Positions 27,233 through 34,757 of a stretch of 64,000 bases of DNA are shown piece after piece. Under the pieces are notes generated by a model. It was not told where the DNA came from. It made no database searches and worked only from the letters and a program-made list of their open reading frames with translations. Within the stretch, counting starts at the first letter, position 1. Every line of letters starts with the position of its first letter. Source of the stretch: Entomospira nematocerorum (lineage in GTDB: Bacteria > Spirochaetota > Spirochaetia > WRBN01); assembly GCF_028748105.1 (NCBI RefSeq), contig NZ_CP118168.1:806001-870000 (forward strand). Reading direction: 5' to 3'. The position numbers and the translations under genes are program-made.

Positions 27233-28075
27233 TTACTGCTTTTCCCGTTTAGCCATGCCGTGTTGCATGTAACTGATATCGTTGATAATCTCTAGTAAAT
27301 ACCCATCTTGCGGGGTATAGCGAACTTTCATGACACTTGCATTTTTGGGACTTTCTTTATAGTCCAAGAGAGGATCAAGACTATTAGCGAGTGTAACCAT
27401 ACTTAATCCATGCGATACAATAAGAATATTCCCGCCATAGGGGTATTTATGGGTAATATCATGTAATGCGGCCATGAGTCGATCTCGTACTGTTGCAAAG
27501 GCTTCCGCTGGCCAATTATTTGTGTGGATACGATTCATTTGATCCAGTTTCGCAATGCTGTTGACATACTCCTTGGGATCAAACCGCTCTAGCCAAGTAG
27601 CAACATCAAGACCTTGGCTATGTGCTATCTCCTCCCACAGACGATGATTATATTCACCCTCATAACTGCCAAAGCTAAATTCGCGTAGACGCCAATCCTC
27701 TTGGAGTATAGGTGGATGTTGTTGATTTTTGGATAAAATAATCTGGGCTGTCTCTCTTGCTCTCCCACTATCGCTACTATATGCAGCGATGAATGAGGTA
27801 TCCGCAAGGCCATAAGCTACATTTTCAACGACTTCCTGCCCTTCTGGAATCAGGGGAGCATCTGACCATCCTTGTACCCGATCAGTCGTATTAAGCATCG
27901 TTTTCCCATGACGAACAATCCAAAAGATAGTTTCAGCCTCTGTAGTATCTGCGTTGGATGACTCTTTATCTTGCGAACTCTTATGACAAGATAGAATGAG
28001 ACAGAGTAAACCAGTAATCATTATATAGTATACTCTGGGGGATACTAATGTGTATCTACTCCTTTTGGGAAACAT
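27233..28075 (-). CDS. Exported histidine phosphatase lipoprotein
   Basis: The 280-aa protein has a long signal ending LLCLILSC (Cys30 lipidated), then a histidine phosphatase (phosphoglycerate mutase-like) domain: VRHGKTMLN, SSDSGRARETA, EFSFGSYEGE and IVSHGLSMV hold the two His, the two Arg and the acid. It is therefore an extracytoplasmic phosphomonoesterase rather than a glycolytic mutase. Its ATG (28075) lies inside the end of the PTS gene (20-nt overlap), with AAAGGG 7 nt upstream, indicating translational coupling. It may strip phosphate from sugars or other esters before uptake. Confidence 0.85.
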   Translation of the reverse strand: MFPKRSRYTLVSPRVYYIMITGLLCLILSCHKSSQDKESSNADTTEAETIFWIVRHGKTMLNTTDRVQGWSDAPLIPEGQEVVENVAYGLADTSFIAAYSSDSGRARETAQIILSKNQQHPPILQEDWRLREFSFGSYEGEYNHRLWEEIAHSQGLDVATWLERFDPKEYVNSIAKLDQMNRIHTNNWPAEAFATVRDRLMAALHDITHKYPYGGNILIVSHGLSMVTLANSLDPLLDYKESPKNASVMKVRYTPQDGYLLEIINDISYMQHGMAKREKQ

Positions 28076-29435
28076 TCTTGTGCCCTTTCTCGTATCCGAT
28101 TAATAAAGTAAGTATGGTTGCAATTATCAGTGTTAGAACTTGGATAAGTATGGCAATTGCAAAATTTAGAGAGCTATTTACATTGGCAAATGCCGGCCAA
28201 CTAAGAATACCACCTAACCCAGCAGGAATAGCATTGATATGAAATAGTGCTGTTAGTGCACCGCCAATACCGCCAGTAATCGCTACGATAGGAATTAGTC
28301 GACGATACTTGAGAACGACTCCATATATGAGTGGTTCAGTAATTCCTGCTAGCAAGGCAACACCAATGGAAGGACGCATGAGCATCTTAAAGTCTTTACT
28401 TGGGTTACGCATCACTACTGCAATAGAGACACCAATTTGTGCCATGGTAGAGATCCAAAAGAGTGCAAGTAGACTAGAATAACCATACTCTGCATTTTGA
28501 ATGTATGTAATGGGAATGAGACTCCAGTGAAGACCCATTGTGACAAGGAGAAACCATGTGGATCCAATTAAGGCTCCAGCAATTATAGGTACTCGATCGA
28601 GGAAGAAGGAGATCACTTGAGCGATTGCTGCAGAGATATAGTACATCGTAGGGCCGAAAAGCATAATCATAAGAGGAATCATTATTATTAAGGAGAGAAA
28701 CGATACTAAGATAATCGTTAGTCCCTTAGGAATGATACGATTGAGAAAACGCTCTAACGGTGCAAAGATTGCAATGCCCACGAGGATAGGTAAAACACTA
28801 TTAGCGTAGTTCATAGGGATAAAGGGAAGACCTAAAAATCTCCAATCTGCATCAATTAAACTCGCCATCTGCTCGATATTGGGGTGCATGATTGCCGCAC
28901 CAATAACCGCTCCTAAAAAAGGGTTTGCATTCAGTGATTTTGCCGCAGAAAAGCCTAATATAATCGGTAAAAAATAAAAAGCACTATCACCAATAGCGGA
29001 TAAGACCAAGTATGTGCCTGAGGTGGTAGACAACCACTCTAGAGATATAAACAGCGCTAAAAGTCCACGAATAATTCCAGCACCGGCCATGGCTGGTAAG
29101 ATAGGTTGCAGACTACCGGCAATATAATTAAAGACAGCATCTTGAATTTTAAGACCATTTTGACCTTTATTCAATCTTGGGGTTGCGTCGGTAATTTTGA
29201 GGGTATTCATCAGGTGCCGATAGACGTCAATGACCCCAGGACCAATAATTACTTGGAATTGACCGCCACTTTTGATAACACTCAAGACCCCTTGAATATT
29301 TTTTACAGCATCTACATCGACAGCATCTTCATTTTTGAGTCTAAAGCGAAGACGTGTTGCACAGTGATGTAGACCAATGATGTTATCAGCTTGTATCTCT
29401 GTCAAGAGAGCACTTGCAATATGTTTTGCATCCAT
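28056..29435 (-). CDS. PTS permease IIBC, beta-glucoside/sucrose-type
   Basis: The 459-aa protein joins a IIB domain (1-90), with the phosphorylated Cys25 in HHCATRLRF, and a IIC domain of about ten membrane segments (from about 105). The order IIB-IIC and the GPGVIDVYRHL motif fit the glucose/beta-glucoside superfamily. No IIA domain is attached, so phosphate must come from a separate IIA protein. Co-transcription with a 6-phospho-beta-glucosidase points to beta-glucoside import. AAAAAAAGGAT precedes the ATG. Confidence 0.9.
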   Translation of the reverse strand: MDAKHIASALLTEIQADNIIGLHHCATRLRFRLKNEDAVDVDAVKNIQGVLSVIKSGGQFQVIIGPGVIDVYRHLMNTLKITDATPRLNKGQNGLKIQDAVFNYIAGSLQPILPAMAGAGIIRGLLALFISLEWLSTTSGTYLVLSAIGDSAFYFLPIILGFSAAKSLNANPFLGAVIGAAIMHPNIEQMASLIDADWRFLGLPFIPMNYANSVLPILVGIAIFAPLERFLNRIIPKGLTIILVSFLSLIIMIPLMIMLFGPTMYYISAAIAQVISFFLDRVPIIAGALIGSTWFLLVTMGLHWSLIPITYIQNAEYGYSSLLALFWISTMAQIGVSIAVVMRNPSKDFKMLMRPSIGVALLAGITEPLIYGVVLKYRRLIPIVAITGGIGGALTALFHINAIPAGLGGILSWPAFANVNSSLNFAIAILIQVLTLIIATILTLLIGYEKGHKNVSQKE

Positions 29436-29468
29436 AAGTATATATTATCCTTTTTTTCTGTAAATGGA

Positions 29469-29484
29469 GTGGTTATATATCCAC
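29469..29484. promoter_or_regulatory. Imperfect palindrome in the PTS leader
   Basis: GTGG-TTATATAT-CCAC, just downstream of the predicted start site. It could be an operator or a small hairpin. Confidence 0.3.
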
Positions 29485-29494
29485 CTATTTCTTT

Positions 29495-29523
29495 ATTCTA
29501 CCATGTTTTTTCTACGAATTCAA
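29495..29523 (-). promoter_or_regulatory. Promoter of the PTS operon
   Basis: Minus strand: TTGAAT, a 17-nt spacer and TAGAAT; start predicted near 29488, with a leader of about 53 nt. Confidence 0.6.
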
Positions 29524-29667
29524 ATTTTTGCTACTATTTTATAGGAGAAAATTGTCCAATTGCATGTATGAATAATACTTAATTGTAGAAATAAATATTA
29601 TAGGTTATCCATATAAATATCTATAAGTTATTTATATGGTTTCTTATGAACTAATAGACCTCTCTAC

Positions 29668-29696
29668 TTGTCTTAATTGATGAAAACTAGTATACT
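29668..29696 (+). promoter_or_regulatory. Promoter with start site at ATG 29704
   Basis: TTGTCT, a 17-nt spacer and TATACT. The -10 ends 7 nt before ATG 29704. The earlier in-frame ATG at 29680 lies inside the promoter spacer and is unlikely to be used. Confidence 0.65.
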
Positions 29697-29703
29697 CGGG
29701 CAT

Positions 29704-30273
29704 ATGAAAGTGTGTATAACTTGTAGCAAGTTGTTACTTCTAGTTGCCTTTTTAGGTACACTAGAGCTAAGAGCTGCAACAGGAGGCGATACAACCCTAT
29801 TGTATCCTTTTACTGGTTACCCCTTAAGTATAACATATGAAGATTTTTTGTCTGGAATTGGTCTTTCTACAGAGAGTATTGCAACGATATTCGAGGATGA
29901 ACAACGATGTATCTTTCGTCTACCTATGAGTGAGTGGCAGGGCATGCGTGGAGAGTTACATGGTATATACAGTATTGATACTCATGAGATGATTGATGTT
30001 AGATTTATCGTTTTTTCTCACTCTTTTGATGAAGTGATAACTATTTTACAGCGAATCTATTTTAAGTTAGATGCTGTAAGTTATGTTTCTATGGATAGTT
30101 TTTTACGTGAACGGCCAGAGTGGATGATTGTGATGAGTAGTCGATTGGATCGGCGTATTGAAGATCAACAACTTGCACTGTTTGGGACTGGGGATTATCG
30201 TATTGAAGTTTGGAATGAGAGTTTTTTCCAAGGTGATCCCGCAGTGACGATTCTTTTTAGATTGATAGAGTAG
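29704..30273 (+). CDS. Secreted protein of unknown function, 189 aa
   Basis: Starting at ATG 29704, the protein opens with a signal peptide (MKVCITCSKLLLLVAFLG..., cleavage after ELRA). The promoter geometry decides this start. The mature domain is alpha/beta-looking (CIFRLPMSEW, MIDVRFIVFSHSFDEV, IEVWNESFF) and matches no family I recognise. No ribosome binding site can be present if the mRNA starts at the ATG. A sigma-70 promoter for metG follows, so it is probably a single gene. Confidence 0.65.
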   Translation: MKVCITCSKLLLLVAFLGTLELRAATGGDTTLLYPFTGYPLSITYEDFLSGIGLSTESIATIFEDEQRCIFRLPMSEWQGMRGELHGIYSIDTHEMIDVRFIVFSHSFDEVITILQRIYFKLDAVSYVSMDSFLRERPEWMIVMSSRLDRRIEDQQLALFGTGDYRIEVWNESFFQGDPAVTILFRLIE

Positions 30274-30313
30274 GAAGCTCTTCTTCCACAATAATAAAGT
30301 TAATAATATAGAC

Positions 30314-30342
30314 TTGAATTCTTGCAATGCATTCGCTATAAT
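30314..30342 (+). promoter_or_regulatory. Promoter of metG
   Basis: TTGAAT, a 17-nt spacer and a perfect TATAAT, ending 6 nt before the metG ATG at 30349. Confidence 0.7.
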
Positions 30343-30348
30343 GGAGCT

Positions 30349-32496
30349 ATGAAAAGACGCTTAATTACCGCCGCTTTGCCTTATGTGAATAATATTCCGC
30401 ATTTGGGCAATCTCATACAGGTTTTGTCTGCCGATGTCTTTGCTCGTTATTGCCGATCAGCTGGGTTTGATACGCTCTATATCTGCGGAACAGATGAGTA
30501 TGGAACCGCTACAGAGACAAAAGCTTTAAAAGAGGGTATGACACCAAAGGAGCTCTGTGATCGCTATCATTATGAGCACCGGGCTATTTATACCTGGTTC
30601 AATATCAACTTTGATAACTTCAGTCGTACAAGTAATCCGACACATACAAAGATTGTACAAGAGATTTTTAAGCGCGTTGATTCCGCTGGTTATATTCGTG
30701 CACAAGATGATCAACAGCACTTTTGTACTGCATGTGATCGCTTTTTAGCTGATAGATTTGTTTTGGGTACTTGTGCTCATTGTGGATATGATCAGGCGCG
30801 AGGGGATCAATGTGAGCATTGTGGGAAAGTATTAGAGACGCAAGAGTTACTGAATCCTCGATGTGAGATTTGTGGACATCCATCCTTAATGCGCGAGACA
30901 AAAAATTTATATATTGATCTTCCAGTTTTAGCCCAGACTTTAGAGCAGTGGATGCAGGAGTCGGGTGTGGAGAAGCTATGGGCTGCTAACGCGCTAGCAA
31001 TGACACATAGTTGGATTCGTGATGGATTGAAAGAGCGATGTATTACACGAGATTTACAGTGGGGTATTCCTGTTCCTAAAGAAGGATTTGAAGATAAAGT
31101 TTTTTATGTCTGGTTTGATGCTCCTATTGGTTATATATCTATGACTGCAGAACTGAAAAAGAGTGATTGGGAGAGTTGGTGGAAAAACCCAGATAATGTA
31201 GAGTTGATTCAATTTATCGGAAAAGATAACATTCCTTTTCATACAGTTATTTTTCCTGCAACACTCTTGGCAACAGGTCAAAAGTGGACAAAACTTCATC
31301 GTATGAGTTCTACAGAGTATCTCAATTATGAATCTGGAAAATTTAGTAAGACTCGTGGCGTTGGTGTCTTTGGTAATGATTGTATTGCTACGAATATCGA
31401 TACAGATATTTGGCGTTTTTATCTCATGTATATGCGTCCAGAGAAGAATGATACGCAATTTAGCTGGAAAGGGTTTAAAGAAGTTGTTAACAGTGAGTTA
31501 GTAGGAAATCTTGGTAATTTGGTAAATAGAACTTTAACTTTTTGTCACAAATTCTATAATGGTGTCATTCCTACCGGAATACGTGATGAGTCATTTTGGA
31601 AATTTGCCATGGATAAGGAACAAAAAGTTATCGAGCACCTGGAGCGAGCAGAGCTAAAAGATGCATTAAGAGAAATTCTACAGCTAAGCGACTTTGGAAA
31701 TAAGCAATTTCAAGCCGGTGAGCCATGGAAAACACGGACAGAAGCTCCCCAAGATGCGAAAAATTTAATCTTCAATCTCACCTATCTCCTTATAGATCTT
31801 GCAAGGTTGATGTTTCCTTTTATGCCTATGAGTGCTCAAAAGCTTGGCTTCATGCTGCAGGGAGATTTAAATTGGATTCATCTAGGAGCTACAGAGGGCT
31901 TAGGGTCGTTGCAGCAACCAATGTTACTATTTGAGTCTTTAGAAGATGATTATATTGAGTCATTACGTATGAAATTTGGAGGTGCTTCGATGACAGAAGA
32001 AATACAGAAGAACAGCAGTGAAGAGAGCTTTGCAAGTCTTATTCACTTACAAGTGGCAGAAATTATTCAGGTTGAGCGTCATTCAGAGGCAGATAAGCTT
32101 TATATTTTACAGTTGAAGATTGGGGAAGAGTCTCGACAAATTGTTTCCTCCATAGTTCCTTATTACACGGAATCAGAGTTATTAGGCAAGCATATTGTGG
32201 TTGTAAGTAACTTAAAAAAGAGTAAATTTAAGGGGGTAGAGAGCTTTGGTATGCTTCTTGCGGCAGAAGACGATGCAGATAATTGTGAAGTCATTTTTGT
32301 GGAAGCTCCCTCTGGAACACGTATTTTGCCGGAAGGTGAAGAGGACGCACCTTACAAAGCCAGCATTAAAATTACTGATTTTGATAAATTTCAAATGACT
32401 GCCCGAGATGGAGTCGTGTATTTGGGCGATAAAATTTTACATGCAGGAACATATCCGTTAAAAACAGTTAAACTTCTGCATGCAAACATTGGTTAA
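30349..32496 (+). CDS. metG: Methionyl-tRNA synthetase with C-terminal tRNA-binding domain
   Basis: The 715-aa class I synthetase shows the HIGH variant HLGN, two zinc knuckles (CTACDRF to CAHCG, CEHCGK to CEICG), the loop KFSKTRGVGVFG, and a C-terminal EMAP/Trbp-type tRNA-binding domain (about 610-715; HSEADKLYILQL, VVVSNLKKSKFKG). The RGVGVFG and IWRFYLMYMRPE stretches resemble archaeal/eukaryotic MetRS, which is known for spirochaetes. ATG 30349 is chosen since the sequence MKRRLITAALPYVNN is the family's usual start; a TTG at 30322 lies within the promoter. The short GGAG lies only 2 nt from the ATG. Confidence 0.96.
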   Translation: MKRRLITAALPYVNNIPHLGNLIQVLSADVFARYCRSAGFDTLYICGTDEYGTATETKALKEGMTPKELCDRYHYEHRAIYTWFNINFDNFSRTSNPTHTKIVQEIFKRVDSAGYIRAQDDQQHFCTACDRFLADRFVLGTCAHCGYDQARGDQCEHCGKVLETQELLNPRCEICGHPSLMRETKNLYIDLPVLAQTLEQWMQESGVEKLWAANALAMTHSWIRDGLKERCITRDLQWGIPVPKEGFEDKVFYVWFDAPIGYISMTAELKKSDWESWWKNPDNVELIQFIGKDNIPFHTVIFPATLLATGQKWTKLHRMSSTEYLNYESGKFSKTRGVGVFGNDCIATNIDTDIWRFYLMYMRPEKNDTQFSWKGFKEVVNSELVGNLGNLVNRTLTFCHKFYNGVIPTGIRDESFWKFAMDKEQKVIEHLERAELKDALREILQLSDFGNKQFQAGEPWKTRTEAPQDAKNLIFNLTYLLIDLARLMFPFMPMSAQKLGFMLQGDLNWIHLGATEGLGSLQQPMLLFESLEDDYIESLRMKFGGASMTEEIQKNSSEESFASLIHLQVAEIIQVERHSEADKLYILQLKIGEESRQIVSSIVPYYTESELLGKHIVVVSNLKKSKFKGVESFGMLLAAEDDADNCEVIFVEAPSGTRILPEGEEDAPYKASIKITDFDKFQMTARDGVVYLGDKILHAGTYPLKTVKLLHANIG

Positions 32497-32510
32497 TTGT
32501 ACATAAGCAC

Positions 32511-32539
32511 TTTACAAAGAATGATAATTTTAGTAGAAT
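32511..32539 (+). promoter_or_regulatory. Promoter of rpmB
   Basis: TTTACA, a 17-nt spacer and TAGAAT, about 43 nt before the ATG. Confidence 0.55.
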
Positions 32540-32582
32540 AAAAGTCATTTAGTGTTGATATCCAAAATAGAGGTTTAAACGT

Positions 32583-32810
32583 ATGTCAAGAGAGTGTGAT
32601 TTTTGTGGTAAGTCAACGATAACAGGTAATAGCGTACCACGCAAAGGTAAGAGTAAGAAGCAAGGCGGTAACGGAGAACACGTTGTTCGTCGAACTGGGA
32701 GAACATTTAAGCCCAATCTGTTTAAAGTACGTGCTTTAGTCGAAGGTAGACGCGAGCAAGTGCGTGTTTGTGCAAAATGTATGAAAGCTGGCAAGGTTGT
32801 TAAAGCCTAG
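32583..32810 (+). CDS. rpmB: 50S ribosomal protein L28
   Basis: The 75-aa basic protein begins MSRECDFCGK, continues with GEHVVRRTGRTFKPNL and ends with CAKCMKAGKV. The two CxxC pairs make it the zinc-binding form of L28. It belongs to the large subunit. GAGG lies 10 nt upstream of the ATG, and a strong terminator follows. It has its own promoter and is not linked to rpmG here. Confidence 0.95.
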   Translation: MSRECDFCGKSTITGNSVPRKGKSKKQGGNGEHVVRRTGRTFKPNLFKVRALVEGRREQVRVCAKCMKAGKVVKA

Positions 32811-32849
32811 CTCTGTATTATTAGGCTAGATACTTGTTATTTGTCTATA

Positions 32850-32887
32850 AAACCTCTTACTGCATAATGCATAAGGGGTTTTTTTAT
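32850..32887 (+). terminator. Intrinsic terminator after rpmB
   Basis: Stem AACCTCTTA/TAAGGGGTT (one G-T pair), extended inward by TGCA/TGCA, followed by seven T. Confidence 0.85.
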
Positions 32888-32936
32888 TATATTTATAAAA
32901 GCATAATATTATTATCGTGTTTATGAGGATGAAGAA

Positions 32937-33341
32937 ATGCTTATTTTAAATCAATTAATGATATTGTTTTTGTTTGGTCTAGCGGGGCATCTTCTTGCAA
33001 TTATTGTTCCACTGCCAGCATTAATTTTGGCAATGTTGTTATTATTTATATCATTATTAATGGGTTGGATAAAAAAAGATAAAATTGAGATGGTCAGTTC
33101 ACAACTTATGGCAATTTCAGGCTTATTTTTTATTCCAATGATTGTTGGAATTATTGAGTATTGGAGTGATATTCGTGCGGTAATCATTCCCTTTTTACTT
33201 GTAGTAACTTTTGGAACCGTGGGTTCATTAGCTCTTACTGCATTGATTCTTGAGTGGATGATACATCGCCAAGATGCAAAAGAGGCTCGCGAGGTAAAGT
33301 TAGAGAAACTAGAGAGAGGGAAAAGGTCTCATGGAGAGTAA
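32937..33341 (+). CDS. lrgA: CidA/LrgA family holin-like membrane protein
   Basis: The 134-aa protein has four hydrophobic segments in the first 105 residues and a charged tail (EAREVKLEKLERGKRS). GLAGHLLAIIVPLPALILAM and the FFIPMIVGIIEY block match the CidA/LrgA family. With LrgB it forms a membrane system linked to murein hydrolase control or, in other bacteria, pyruvate/glycolate export. GAGGATGAAGAA precedes the ATG, and the end overlaps lrgB by 11 nt. Confidence 0.85.
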   Translation: MLILNQLMILFLFGLAGHLLAIIVPLPALILAMLLLFISLLMGWIKKDKIEMVSSQLMAISGLFFIPMIVGIIEYWSDIRAVIIPFLLVVTFGTVGSLALTALILEWMIHRQDAKEAREVKLEKLERGKRSHGE

Positions 33342-34053
33342 TATTACACGAATTTTTACAGATAGTATGATACTTGTCGGAATAACTGTATGTAGCTATA
33401 TGTTTATTCGTAGTATCCAAGTACGGGCAAAAGGACTAGCAATTTTAAATCCTACGCTTTGGAGTGGTATTTTCATCATTGGATTGATTCAATTTGCGAA
33501 TCTTGATTTTACCTCTTATATGATAGCAAATAAAACAATTACGTTTTTTTTAGCACCGATGACGATAGCGTTGGGGTTTTCCATGTATGATGGATGGCAC
33601 TTAATTAGACGTTACTTAAAACCCTTGACAATTATTACTGTTGTTACTGTGCTTATATCATTGAGTCTTGCTCAAATTGGAGCTAAATTATTGGGATTAG
33701 AAGGAGCTATCGCGTACTCCGTTATGCCTAAATCGGTTACATCGCCTATCGGTATTCTGATCATTGACCGTATTGGTGGGATATCGGAGTTGGCTGTTTT
33801 TGGAATTATTTGGGCAGGGGTGGTTGGTAATCTATTTGGCCCTATCATTTTTAAAATATTAAAGATTAAGACAGCTTTGGCTCAGGGATACTCGCTTGGA
33901 GCCGTAGCTCATGTATTAGGAATGTCTCGTGCTAATGAGATGGGAAAGGAGCAGGGGGCTGCTGCTAGTGCAGCCATTGGTTTTACTGGAATCTTGACAA
34001 TACTTGTTATTGAGCTTTTCTTACGGATGAATATAATTCATCCGCTAGTATAA
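33331..34053 (+). CDS. lrgB: LrgB family membrane protein
   Basis: The 240-aa protein has six to seven membrane segments. The LrgB core is clear: YSVMPKSVTSPIGILI, then GVVGNLFGPIIFKIL and GAVAHVLGMSRANEMG near the end. It starts inside lrgA, so the two are translationally coupled. It partners LrgA; LrgAB-type proteins are tied to overflow metabolism (pyruvate), which fits a fermentative organism with pyk nearby, but the exact role here is unknown. Confidence 0.92.
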   Translation: MESNITRIFTDSMILVGITVCSYMFIRSIQVRAKGLAILNPTLWSGIFIIGLIQFANLDFTSYMIANKTITFFLAPMTIALGFSMYDGWHLIRRYLKPLTIITVVTVLISLSLAQIGAKLLGLEGAIAYSVMPKSVTSPIGILIIDRIGGISELAVFGIIWAGVVGNLFGPIIFKILKIKTALAQGYSLGAVAHVLGMSRANEMGKEQGAAASAAIGFTGILTILVIELFLRMNIIHPLV

Positions 34054-34074
34054 ACATTATATTAGCGGATGAAT
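34036..34074. terminator. Hairpin at the end of lrgB
   Basis: A 12-bp perfect stem (ATTCATCCGCTA/TAGCGGATGAAT) with a 15-nt loop. The left arm lies in the last lrgB codons. No long T-run follows, but it stands between convergent genes. Confidence 0.6.
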
Positions 34075-34096
34075 CATTATTTAAGATACACAGTGA

Positions 34097-34435
34097 TTAG
34101 TGACAACCACATCCACCCGATCCGCACCCACCCGATCCGCATCCACCTGATCCGCATCCACTGCTAGCGACCATCCCAACTTCCTCACCCTCAATAACTT
34201 CAAAAATACGTGTGAGAATTTCTCTTGCCTCTAGTTGTTCTCCTGCAATGACGAGTTCATTATCAATGATCAGCGCAGGTGTCATATCGATATGAGCTCC
34301 AGCAAAGATATCTGGAGCAAAATTTTTATCGTACTTTGTGATGGTAGCTTGCATTCCACGAGCTTCTAAGTAAGACTCAAGCATGGCTGTAACAAGATCT
34401 CCATCACCTTCATTTTCAAAAATTTGACAAATCAT
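34097..34435 (-). CDS. Thioredoxin-fold protein with Cys-Gly repeat tail
   Basis: The 112-aa protein starts at ATG 34435 (GGAGG 12 nt upstream; an in-frame start at 34501 would hide the domain). Residues 1-82 look like a glutaredoxin/thioredoxin fold with the cis-Pro strand MTPALIIDNELVIAGE, but the CxxC redox pair is missing (a lone Cys3). The tail, from residue 92, repeats GCGSG and ends in GCGCH, giving Cys at 94, 99, 104, 109 and 111. It could bind metal or act in metal or persulfide delivery. The tail is encoded by a 15-bp tandem repeat. Confidence 0.65.
   Translation of the reverse strand: MICQIFENEGDGDLVTAMLESYLEARGMQATITKYDKNFAPDIFAGAHIDMTPALIIDNELVIAGEQLEAREILTRIFEVIEGEEVGMVASSGCGSGGCGSGGCGSGGCGCH
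34108..34163. repeat. 15-bp tandem repeat encoding the Cys-Gly tail
   Basis: Three full units, GATCCGCAYCCACYB-like, at 34119-34133, 34134-34148 and 34149-34163, plus a partial unit before them. Each encodes five residues, so unit number could change without shifting the frame. Confidence 0.8.
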
Positions 34436-34757
34436 ATATAGTAAAAGCCTCCTAAATTCATAGCAAAGAAGTAAACTTCTCTCTTGCCCTAAGTATATCA
34501 TAAAGAGAGAGATAAAGCAAATAAGGCTACTATAAAACAGAATAAAATAATAATAGTAGCAAATTTATATTTTGATAACTAGTCAAAATAATTGTAATGT
34601 GCTACACTTAATTAGTACGACTAAACTATTTATATTCTAAGTATACATTGTCGGTAAGGAGAAACTTCCTTACCCTTATGAGAAGTGATCTACTTTTATT
34701 ATAAAAAGGTCGATACTAAAATGGTAGAAATAAATTTTTGAAAGTAGGAGAGCGCAG
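34436..34757 (+). promoter_or_regulatory. flaA upstream region
   Basis: This 322-bp gap holds the flaA promoter: TAGTCA, a 17-nt spacer and an extended -10 TGC-TACACT (34580-34608), with a start near 34615. The roughly 140-nt leader contains a hairpin (GGTAAGGA/TCCTTACC, 34653-34674) and a TCGATAC motif (34702-34718), also found upstream of the chemoreceptor pair. AGGAGAG precedes the ATG. No coding sequence is seen. Confidence 0.5.

Noticed and set aside
29680..29703. Upstream in-frame ATG for the 189-aa secreted protein
   Set aside because: It lies between the -35 and -10 of the only good promoter, so it would not be transcribed.
31054..31458. 134-codon open frame antisense to metG
   Set aside because: Overlaps conserved MetRS motifs on the other strand and has no independent start signal.
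34108..34163. Short tandem repeat considered as a CRISPR or VNTR of non-coding type
   Set aside because: Units are 15 bp with no spacers and encode five-residue Cys-Gly repeats; it is coding.
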